A DNA stretch of 64,000 nucleotides from Amblyomma americanum (taxonomy: Eukaryota; Arthropoda; Arachnida; Ixodida; Ixodidae): positions 47,332,507 through 47,396,506 of the forward strand of contig NC_135505.1 of NCBI RefSeq assembly GCF_052857255.1, in the 5' to 3' direction. Positions 24,501-36,500 of this stretch are shown here, one piece after another. The notes below the pieces were generated by a model. That model saw nothing but the letters and a program-made list of their open reading frames with translations, was not told the origin of the DNA and did not search any database. The translations under genes and the position numbers were made by a program. Numbering within the stretch: position 1 is the stretch's first letter; the number at the start of each line of letters is the position of its first letter.

Positions 24501-27500
24501 TGGCGCTTTCGAGAGTTTCGTCTGCTTTGGCCAGTGTGAAATGGTTAGGCTTATCAACGACAATGGCAGCCAGGGAGCAGCTCAATCCGTTGCCGAAAGC
24601 TCATCTCGCTCGCTACTCGCTAGTGTGAATGGGCTCATAATTGGAGGGACACTTCTTTTGTGCTTTTTGGCACGTTTCAGTGCCAGAAGTGCTCTTTAGG
24701 GCGGTAATATTTTGCTCACCGAGCGCACCCCATGTAATACTACGGTGCAAGTCTGCCCGCTGTCTTTTGGCCACTTTTCAGCATCCAAAAGACCGCGGTT
24801 TTCTGGCATCGCAAAGCGTCATGTATTTTCATTTGGATTCTATCACGGGGGATACCAGCGATGCGACTGCGACTAATTCGGGCGCACTGCAGCATGGAAT
24901 TTGACAGCTTCCATTCGCTCTGCTGTAAACAACTGGGGGCACTCGGCACTCGCTTGGTACCTGCTGCTAGGCAGGTCATCGGTTGTAGGTTTGGTACTTT
25001 TGTGGCCTGTTCTGTGCCTGCATGAGACTAATTCGTCGGTGGTATTAATTCGACACTGCATGCGCAAAAGGGTCGCCGCCACAGCGGCGATGCCTCCACT
25101 CGCCACTTCGTTCTAAGCAGGTCAAGCTCTTCGTGTGCTTCGAGTAATCCGGCTTAAAATGCATGCGTTTGGGTCGGGCCTGGAAGAGATTTCGAATAAA
25201 GCGATTTCATTATAACGAGTGATTACTGTATGTGCTAACACGGAAGCATTGGCAAGTAGTGTGAAAATTGCAGCCTGACAAAAAGCAACATTGATACCTG
25301 TTTATGTGAGTGGCTCGCTGTCCTGTGATGTTGATCAAGTGTGAGGGTTAGGTGTGAAGAGAATCATTGTTGCTTTGAGAGTGGCTCAGTGGTGCTGAGA
25401 CGCAGCTTTTCCACCCCCTGTCATTGCAGAGGAACATCAAGCAGAAGTTCATCGCCCTGCTCAAGAAGTTCCGGGTGCCCGACGCCGAGGTGGGACACTC
25501 GGCTCTCATTGGGCTTCGAATCGCGATGGTGGTGCGCCGGTGGTGCAAGTATTTACTACGCACTGGACACATGCCTCACTGCTACACCACTACACTCGCA
25601 CTCCCAGAGTAGTAGTCACCGCTGCACCACCTCGCGCGAGTCATTTGATAAGCACTTTAACCACACCAGACTTGCCAAGTTTCCTTGTTAAGTCTTTGTC
25701 CAGACTTAGTACGGCGCTGCTTAGACAGTCACATAATGTCTCATCATCTTTGAAAATCACAGTTCCAGCATGTGACACTGAAATTGAAGGCAACGAGTCC
25801 TGTTGGATAACAAATCATTGCACTATCAGAGCAAAGATGGGAAAGAATTGACTTCTGGTGCTGTATTTTGTGGCAGTCTTTTCCTGATAGTTTCTGTTGC
25901 CTTTTTCTATTGGTTGACCTCACTTTTGGTACCAGAGTCAGCAAATGGTGGTGCTTACTCATTATCATGACCAACAGCGCAGTGATTAGCTGGCAGTAAT
26001 AGAGAGTCAAAAGGTTGGATTATAAGAGAAATAATTACAAAATGTGACCCCTGGCCTACCGTGCATTTTAGGTTTGACGCAATGATTTTCCCTGAACTCG
26101 CTGGCATTGCCCACCAGCGCAGTTTCTATCAATAAGAATGCCATCACAATATCTCTTGTGAACTTGATTTTTACACTTTGAAACTTACTGGGCCAAGTGT
26201 GTAGCCCCCAGTAGGCCACCCACTTGCACCTGTCTGGAAACGGAATCAGTATTTTACCGGAAAAAATATCTGTACACCTTACTTTCTTTCTTGCGTACTT
26301 ATCAAACGAACTTCATACTTTGCCTTTGAGAATAAGTCAAGCTCAAGTCGTCTAGGTTTCATGGCATCTAGAGCTCAAAACTTGCAGCTGCCGCATATGT
26401 CTGCAGGGTGTCACTGCACTGTAGTTTAGACTGCTCAGTAGTACTGATCTGTAGTAGAACCGTATTTACACGATTGTAAGTTGACTCGAACATAAATCGA
26501 GCTTCCCTATACCGCATGCCGAAGAAACAAAAGAAGGGCATGCCCTTGGGTATATTTCGTAGTGAAATTGTATTATTACTGGGCTACTCATCCACACGTG
26601 CGCCATAGTCCTCACTAGTGCTCCCATCGTCATCCCACATCACGTCCCACACCACGTCGTTCTAATGTTATCCCGTGAAATTCCGCATTTCGCAAATAAC
26701 CGCATCATGACATCACATGCAGGAGCTTGTATTTTTGCCTCTCTGCAGGCGCCACACCTGCATCATCCGTTCCAAATAGTCGTTAACTTGCGGCCAAATG
26801 CGCAGTTGGTTTCTTCAGCGTAAAGAATAACAGCCATCTTGAACACAGCGATGAACGAGCTCCGAATGCTTACAGGGCACGATGCACTAATGACAGTTGA
26901 TGAAGCAGGACAGTAAAAACTGATAAAACATGGCCGGCAGTCTAGTCAGATGCGTCAAACAAGCCAAAGAGAAACTATGTGTGAGTGGCGCCGGCTCCTC
27001 CATCAGCTACCAACACTTCCGTGAGGGCCAAGTGTGCAGTTAAAAGTAAAAAAAAACAACAATCTTTTCAATCAAGCTCGCAGAATATTCAGATACTGCT
27101 GAATAAAGCCATGGAGCTAAAATAAAATTGCAGCCACGTCGTAGCATCCCTGATATCTCGTTTGTCTCGCCTTTATTGATGGTGCCATGTTGTTTCGATT
27201 GTAGGTCGGCGCCCCAACTTTGGATTTTCAAGCGTAAAAAATAGGTCAACTTACAATCGTGTAAATATGGTATGTTGTTTTACATTGCAAGTCTGTAGTA
27301 GGCGCTCTGATGGTATTGTTCCCTTCAATGGAGATGACAAGTGCAGTCATTTTAAGGAACAATTTATTGCTAGCTCAAGTCCTAACCTGCCAATTATGAA
27401 TTCATTGATTTTTTTTTTCTCTCTATGTACTGGGATGCAATGAGTGGTACTGACTACTGCATTTAGATATAATTCGGACACACATGTACCGTATTTAGTC

Positions 27501-30500
27501 ATGTAATGATCGCACTTTTTCCTTAAAAAATTGACGCAAGTTTAGGGGTGCGATCATTACGTTGAGTAAATTTTCCACAAAAAAATTTTTCAGCATCGAA
27601 AATGTGAACAGGTTGCAGGTCACATTTCTTACAATAGCTATCATGATCATAACCAAAATAGAAGTTGAGTAAGGCTTACCTTTGTTATAAATGCTCACAT
27701 TGCACAGGCATCACATGAACTACACATTGCCCTTTTATTATTTCTTACTCAAAAATTTATTCAGAGTCCGAATCTTCACTGTCGTTGCTGCATGATTCGT
27801 TGTCGGAAATGGCAGTGTTATCGCTGGGGGCGTCCTCGTGGTCCCAAAGAAAGTCATCTTCCGTTCCATCCGTTGGATGGGCCAGTTTTCTTAAAACTCT
27901 TGGCCACTACCTGGTCGGGGATACCGCCCCACGCTTCGACAATCCATGGGCAAAGCACCTCCACTGACTGTCTTCTGATTTTGCTGCTCGGCGTCAAATT
28001 ATGTTCGCCCGCCGCCATCCACTCTGCGTAGAGCCTTCGAACATTGTCCTTGAACGGTTTGTTCAGTGACACGTCGAGAGGCTGCAGCAACGATGTTAGA
28101 CCTCCTGGGATCACTGCAATGTCTGTGCGTAGCTCCTTAAGCTTAGCACGTACGCTATCCACTGAAACTGTCCAAAACAAGAAGCAAGGGAAGCAGAAGC
28201 GCCCCTGGTTTTCGTCCCCAAACAGTCTTTATCCAATCAACCATCAGTTCGGCAGTCACCCGGCCTTCAGTTTGAGCACAGACATGGATGTCACGGGGAA
28301 AGTTTCCCTTCGGAACCGTCTTCCGTTTAAACTTAACATATGGTGGCAGCTTCTGCCCGTCAACCGTCACAGCAAGCATGACAGTGCATCGCTGCTTATC
28401 TGCACCCGACGCCTTCACGAGGACACTCAGAGTGCCCTTCTCGTTGACCGTCATGTTTCGGGGCATGTCGAAGGTTAGCGGAGTTTGGTCGCCATTCCCT
28501 ATTTGCAACAAGAGGTAGCCGCTCCTTTTGCGGATCCTGGTGACAAAACTGGGAAAGTCTATTACCTTGCTTTCATATGTGGATGGGAGCCACTGGCACA
28601 ACGACGTCTGTCGCCTCAGGGAAAGTCCATTTCGTCACATGAAGCGGGTAGTCCAACCGGAGCTAGCGCGGAGGTCCTTTGCAGCAATTCCCAGCTTTCT
28701 GGCAGCTGTGTGTGCCTGTGTTTGAATCATTTCTAATGACACTGCAGAACCATCTTTGCGCATTGAACCTCGCGTATTGAAGGACCGCCTCTTCAACGTG
28801 AGGAAACTTGCCCGTTTTGGGTCTGTGGAAAGCCCGGCGAGCTGTGTTCGTAGCCATCAGCTTCTCATGCTGCTTTTTTCCAATACAAACCCCGTTGACG
28901 CCAGCTTCGCCGGTGGACGCGGCTGGACAATGCCGATCGGCGTCAACTTCGATGTTACCGCAAGTCTCAGCAGTGCTGGTGGATGTGCCTGGACTAAGTC
29001 CGTCGAAAATGTCGACTTTTGATACGCTCCAAGTCGCTTCGAATTCCGTGTTGTGGGAAGCGGCCGAGCCGGCTGACCTAAGCCTAATGTCGACTTCGGC
29101 GTTTCCACACGCCGCTGACGGACGCGGCTGAACCGAGCTCGCATGCTCAGTGCTTCGACATGGTGTTTTTCATCGTTGACCTCACTGTGCTAGAGAAGCT
29201 GTTTGCGTCCACAAGCAGCAGCAAGTGTGGGATGGCCACTCTCCAACTCACAAAGTGCAGTGAGAGAGAATATGGCCTAGCAGTGAAATTGCAGCTCACA
29301 TGCTCAAATTGCGATATCGCCGAGCGCCACTTCTCGTCGCCAGGAGTGCCCGTGAAATCCAACATCACGCCCTTTGAGGTCAATTTGCAGGCAATGAAGG
29401 GTATACAAAGTATAGGCAAGGGAACGACTGCCCTAGCGGATTTTTGTGCCACCATGAACCTCTCCCACCGAGGACTTCACCACAAGACTTTCGGGGGGCA
29501 TATGGACACCATGGTGAAAGCTTGCCAGGCAGTAGCTACTGCTACAGAAGCAGCAAGTGTCAAAGTGGTGAAGGATATGTATAAGAACTTCCTAAAACTG
29601 CCAGGAAATGTAGATGTTATATTTGATGGCACGTGGAAAACACGTGGTCACAATTCAAATATTGCAGTTGGCTGCATCATAGAGCTGTACACTGACCTAG
29701 TACTGAACCACGTTGTGCTCTCGAGGTACTCTCGTGGGTGCCAAGGGGCACCTGATCCCAGTGGTGAAGGGTACGGTGACTGGGCTGCGAACCACAAGTG
29801 CATGAAAAACATTGACTGCAATGCCGGCCGGATGGAGACTGAAGCAGCAATCGTTTTATTCAACAGGTCGCTGGAAAAAAATGGGTTGCGGTACACAACT
29901 ATATTTTCTGATGGTGATAGCCGCTCCTTTCATGCATTGACCTCGGAAGGCGTTTATGGATATATATCCGTTGAAAAGGACTGCTTGAACCATGTCCACA
30001 AGCGGATGGGGACAGCTCTTGCAACTTGGTTGAGAAGAAGAAAGCACAAGGAGAATCTCTTGGCGGAAAGGGCAACCTCACCCAAGATAAGATAAAGAAA
30101 ATTACAAGCTACTATGGGTATGCCTTGCGGAGCCACAGCCACGACGTTGCAGGTGTGAAAAAGGCAGTGCCTGCCACGCTGTTGCACATGACCTCGGCAG
30201 ATGAAGCCCCAGACCACAGTTGCTGTCCTCAAGGAGTTGATTCGTGGTTTGCCTTCAATCGTGCTTTGGCGAACCAAGTGGAGCCGCCACCACACAAAAA
30301 CCCTCTGCCAGGCCACGTTCGCACTGCTCTTGAGCCAATCTTTGCAAGGCTGGAAGAAGAGGCCTTCTTGGAGCGCCGAAAAGACGGCATGACACAGAAC
30401 GCCATCGAGTGCCTACACTCTGTCATTTGGAGCCAAAGCTCCGAGAACACGCATGACTCTTTGCTGGCTGTTGAAAGAGCTGTTGCAGAAGCAGCTTCTC

Positions 30501-33500
30501 GCTTCAACCAAGGAATGGCAGCAACCAGCAGAGCTGTTGCAGCACAGCTTAGTTACAGGCCTGGCAGCTGCCTCATTCGTAGGAGCCTTGAAAAAGATAA
30601 CAGAGGCTGTGCAGGTCTGATAAGGGTCACACCAATGCTGAAAAGGTGAAGAAGAGGATGGCCAAAAAGCACAAGCCTGACAGCACCCAGGACTACTGCC
30701 CAGGACTTTCGTGAATGTGTGGCAGATTCAAAGAAAATAGCAAGTGATTTTCTAAACTTTTTTTTTTGTCAAGTGCCAATGCAATACAGAGGTTTTCACA
30801 ATCTTTACATGAACAGATTTCTGTAAGTTTGCTCTTTTTGTGTTCAGCGATGACTGGGCTGCATGCTAAAGCATTAAATTTTTCCATATGATCAGTAAAC
30901 AAAAATGGCAGAGTAACCAAAACTTTGAATGCAATTTTCTCAGATTTGTTTTTTCAATCAAATGCCTTTGCCTTACAGAACTTTTCATAATGTTTGCATC
31001 GACTGATTTTATTGAAGTAGGTATAATTTTTTTCAGCAACACCTCAGCTACATCCTAAAGCTTTCCAATTTTCATTAAACCCAATAGAGTAGCAATTAGG
31101 TCAGATGTAAGCTAATTACTCCCACTTTTTGTTTCCCCTCATTTGTTTATCATTCATGACCTATGTGATGACTTTTTAAAAATTTCTTTAGCTTTAGGAT
31201 GTGCAATGGGCCCTTAAAAATGACAGCATTACTTTAAAACTAGTTTTTTTAATTAAGAAATGACCATAATGGCCCGTAAGAAAAGACCTAAGCGGCATAT
31301 ATTATTTTGTCATATCTTCATTTCTAGATGAGGTATATAAACTCTGAATATATATTTGGGATCAGCATTCAAAGATATATCTGCATGCCAATTTTCAGGA
31401 AGGTATGTTAAGAAATAAAAAAACGTTTTCAAGACCCTCATCCCCCCTTAAGTGCAGACATTGAGCTAAAGAAATTAGCGATGGCCAAGCAGTTACTAGT
31501 GTTGAAAATTAGATTGACGAAGGGAGTAAGTACTCTAGTTCCTCTTTGGTTAAAACTACAGGGGGAGCTTCTGTGTCATGGCTGTACATCATTTTTTTGG
31601 TCGCAAGTATAGGTTGACTTCCCTGTCTAGTTTCGGTTAATATAGTAAAACCTCGATAATTCGAACTAGTGGGCTAATTTGAAATCCCGGATAGTGTGAA
31701 GAATTACTGCGATTCCTTAATGTGTACTGTAGCTTTTGCAAGATAACTTGAACTGGCGGCTTGCACCACCCCGATTAATTCGAAGATCTGGGATGCTATG
31801 TGGGAATATGTGATCCTGATTCCAGCTCAATCCCAGTGAAGCGATGCCAATGCTGTATGTGCGAAGGGTCTTAGCTCCCAGTACACCCAGTGCAAAAACT
31901 GGTCTGTAGTACGGCTCATGGATTGCGTTACGTTTTAAGAGTTTAAGGTTACGCTTTAAGAGGCCAAGAGAACAGTTAGCAGCTGCTAGAATCAAGTTAA
32001 TATGATAGTTCCAGGTTATGTCTGATTGAAGATAAACTCCCAGATACTTGTAAGGGGATGTTGTCACAACTGTTATGTCATTAACAGAGTATGTTGTTGG
32101 GGTGCAATAGGAATTTCTAGTAAAGCAGTCGAGCTTTGTCTTCGAGGGTTTTAGGGTCATAAGCCACAACTGGCACCAAGTGTTAATAGAATCGAGGTCA
32201 ATTTGTAAAGACTGTTTGTGAGAGTCATTTTTAATGGTTCGGAACAGAACACAGCCGTGAGCAAATAGCCTAATTTGTGAAGAAATGCAATTTTGGCAAG
32301 TCATTAATAAATATTAGAAAGAGCAGGGAACCAAGCACACTCCGCTGGGTACACCAGATGTGACATGGGCCATTGTAGAGTTAGAACCATTAGCAGAGGT
32401 GAACTGAACGCGAGATGAAAGGCAGTCCTTAATCTATGCTAGAGGGTGAATATTGAGATGCGATAGCTTGAGAAGTAGTCTGTGGTGGAGAAGCCGATCA
32501 AATGCCTCGAAAAAATAAAAAAAAAAAGGCATCAACTTTGATTTCGTCATCCAAAAGTAAACAAGTCGTTAGTAAATATGGTGAGCTGAATGTCGCAGGA
32601 AAATTTTTTGCGAAAACCGTGCTGGTTTTTAACTATGATGTTATGATCTTCAAGATAATAAATGGTGTGAGTGTGTATGACGCGGCTCAATTTTATGATG
32701 AATGATGACTGTAGCTCAATTTGCATACTTAATGTGACTGTCTATTGTCCCGCTCTGCTGCTGTATGCACTGTAAGGGGGCGGAGGATTTTTCAAGCCAC
32801 AAATGTACGGCTTTTCCCTCTGCCTCCTTCCACTTCTTTGTGGAGAATAAAACTTGTATGTATGTATGTAAATGCATTTTGTCAGAGTAAATGGCGCTGT
32901 GCACAGGTTTATGAGAACTGTGCTTGATTATGTGGCTGGAGGAAGCCATGTACTTTACAGTATTAGTATACACAGCCTATTGAAAAGTTATCTTTAATAC
33001 CATTGGGGCATGTTGATTGGGCATGAGCTAGTTTGGTTCATTATTGAAGGGGCTGACTGCTTTTGCCTCTTTTCTGTTATAGTATTCCGGTTCCCAGGCC
33101 TTGCCCATAGCTTCTTTTTCTTCACGATTTTATTCTGTATTGCTGAGAAGGGGATGCAAACTTTGATCAGGAACTAATTATGTACAGGCGTGGCCGAAAT
33201 AATACGGGGCACACTTTGGCATTTGAACCGTTTTGATTCTTTCCACAGAGGAAGCATGAATGTTTCTTGGGTTTGTGCGTGGAACGTCAGTGATGTTTGC
33301 TAGAAAATGTAGGAAGCGTCTCCTAATTTTCGCCACATGAGGCATGAGAGGAGTTCTGTTCGCTGAAGTGTGCTCGGTATTTTTGCATTCCTGAGTGTGC
33401 ATTGATTCATTATTGGCCAAATGCTAGAGCAGAGGTTCTCAATATTTTTGAAGCCTTGCAGAACCCCGACATCTTTCAGAACATGCTGAGTATCCCCACG

Positions 33501-36500
33501 TTTCTTGGCATCTGTCCCTTCCCGCCTGAGGCACATGCACAAAGAAGCACGGCAATGCTCGGCCCCCCCAAAAAATGCCCGGATTGACAAGTTTTATACT
33601 GAAACAGTTGGCTATGAGCAGCTGTGGTATGATTTAGTTCTAATATAAAGTTAGTAAAGGAAAGGTGGCGATTGCAGCATATACTTGCATTTACCGGCTC
33701 CAGGAACCCACGAGGCCCTTCAAGAAACCAAAGACTACTGTGGAACCCAGTTTAGGAGCCCATGCATTACGGTACTAGTGTTCCGTAGCCTGCCGCTGCA
33801 ACTTGAGGCTTGATCGCAGTATCCACAGGGAAGTGAAAGCCTCAGAAATGGCAGAGGAATTGATTGCTCCTATGGAAGGTGTTTTTAAAAGGCTTCTGCG
33901 ATTCTTCCCTAGTTATTTTCCTCTCTTGATGGTAGAGGTCTTTGGAGCATTTTCGTGGTCTGTTTCGACGTGGCCGCAGTGCCTCCCCCTCTCGCGTGTC
34001 GTGTTGTGTGCAGGCCTTTGGCACGGATCCCGGCCTGGAGCAGGAGCTGCTGGAGAAGCCCGCCCTGCAGGAGCTCCTCCTCGACGAGCTGGGCCTGTCG
34101 GAGGAGGAGAGTGGGGGCGCCGAAGACGACATCAGCCTCGGCTCATCGACGCCCAAGCCCAGCCTGCGGCCCTTCTTCTCTTCCGCCACCCTGGTGCCCC
34201 TTGGTGAAGACGGTAGCCGGGTGTGTCCACCTCTCCCTTACTTTCAACCTCCCCACTGCAGTGTTTACCAGTATGAGCGGCAGCAACATTTCCAGAAATG
34301 AAATGTTAAACGCATTAGTGTGCTCGATGCACATTAAAGAATCCCAGGTGGTTGAAATTTATCCAGAGCCCTCGACTTGCGACACCTCTTCCTCTCTTCT
34401 TTTTACTCCCTCCTTCATTCCTTTCCTCGAGGCAGGGTTGAGGAGTCTGTCGAGAAGTGAGACAGTTACTGCACCTGCACAGTCACTGCACCTGCAGCCA
34501 GTGTTCTCTGTGGGCATTTCGCTAATTAAACAAGACGGTGCAAGCGTGGGAGGGAGCCAGCAGGAAGCAGCGCGGAGATGGGTGTCCCTTTTAGACTTCA
34601 CATATGACGTGTTGCTTTGCAGTTGGAGGTTCTATAAATAGGGAGTCGACTTGCATTCAGGCAGGTGGGTCCACTCTCCCATTTTCCGATGACCACTTTT
34701 GCAAAAAGTTGATGTACCTTTTATGAGTATGACAAAACTTTAATGTACTCCTTCTTTTTTGTACTTAATGGCCTTGTGTGTTAGCAAAATATATGATTTT
34801 GAAAATGACTTTTGGGCCGTTCATGCTTTGTTTGTGTGTCAGCATTTGAAATGTTCGCTTGAAAATTGTTTGAAGAAAATAACTATTCGCTTCAAATTCA
34901 CTTTGAACGAAGAAACTGCTGCATTAGCCGATTTATTTTTCAAACTCCAAGAATTCGGACTTGCACGATACTTTGGAATTCGTTGAGGAACTGTCGCGCA
35001 CCGTATAGGAACGTACATATATTCGCAACCAATATTTCAGACTCTCTAGACTTCAAATCGATTTTTCGAATTGCAATAGGCGCCAGCTATACTGCGGAGG
35101 TAGTTTTTTTGAGGCCGAAAGTTTGTTACTTTGACGAAACGTAGATGCGAGCGTGCATCGCTGTCGCAAGCAACTGGCTCTTCTTTTTCTACCCTCTAAG
35201 GCACCATCTTGGATTTAAATGAAAGCAGTCGGATGGATTGGCTTGGATAGGTTTGGCTGTTTGTTCCTCATTGTTGTCACTCATGTCATAATGGCACAGT
35301 GTGGTCGAGGTGCCCTACAAAGAAGAGCACGAGAGCCAGGGTATGCAATAGCGTTCCCCTAGTGCAGGGCCTATGGGGGGACGGGGCAGGGGCAGAGCTG
35401 TGGGTGCTTGCTTCTGTTCGCGTCTTCCCATGAGTTCCCTCCATTGGTCTTCATAACTGTCATTGCCCAGGGAAACATGCTGTTCTTGCCTCTCCAGACA
35501 TGATCTGCGGCAGCATCGCACAGTCTGCTATTGGTGACATCACACCATGCCGACATGAAAGCATAACTCTGGCTCAGACACAATCCATTATTGTTGATGG
35601 CAAACTGAACGTGGGAAATGTACAAGTTAGCGAATTTTCCAGTCTTTTTTTTTTTTGTAGGAAAGTTCACGGATTTTTTAGACTGTTTGCTTATTCGCAG
35701 AATTTTTCATGTTCCTCCGAGTCCATGAAATCAGCCAGCAACTGTATTCACACAAGCCTAATGCTTTACAGAAGCCTAGTTTTACCCTGGCCACATCAGC
35801 GTATTTCAGTGCTGGTGAAACTCAAAAGGTGCCTGTGTACTGTGCGCAGAAACGTTAAAAAATGTTAAAACACTCATAACAACAGCAAAGAAAGTTTTTT
35901 ATTTTTAGCCCCAGGCAGTGCAGTTGCATCATGCTTCCTATGTAAAGCGCCTCACATCCCTTTACGCTTTGTTTTACAGGGCCAGGACTCGGACAGCATA
36001 CAGGTGAGGGGGCGATGGACCGGTTATCGTAAGTGGAGGGGGGGTTGAATCTCAAGCCTGTTTCACTCTACAGGACACGGACGAAGAAAGTCCGCCAGCT
36101 CAAGAGACGGCTCCACCTCCTCCCATTACGCCGCGGGAAGACGTGAGTGGATAACATTTTTTTTTTTTTGGTGCAGATTGAAAAAGGAATTTTATGTGGG
36201 TGCTCCTGCAGGCGTACACTTCTAATGCATTTCTAATGCAGTTGTCCTTCTTGGTTGGTTTCTAATGTTATCCTTTGTAGTTAGTTTCCAGCGACACCAC
36301 ACCTATGAAAGCCAATGCCTATGGAGTGCTTGCTTCGGTTGTGTTGGCACTTTGCAGTCTTATTTTTGTCGTCATCTTCATCTTCGGGGCCCTGCGTGCA
36401 GTGGGCACAGCGTAGTTTCCGCCGCGGCGTGCTCGCTTTCGCGTCTGGGCTTTGACTCATCATGCGTGCTCCTCGGCAGCATGCTGTACCGTGCAGCCAT

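Noticed and set aside
34204..34205. Alternative donor CTTG|GTGAAG for PACS exon W4
   Set aside because: It leaves phase 1, which would put the Pacs-1 exon W7 out of frame unless an unseen exon corrects it.
33803..34641. Long frames around 33.8-34.6 kb as extended exons
   Set aside because: Only 34014-34220 aligns with PACS; the flanks hold a pyrimidine tract, splice sites and a SINE fragment.
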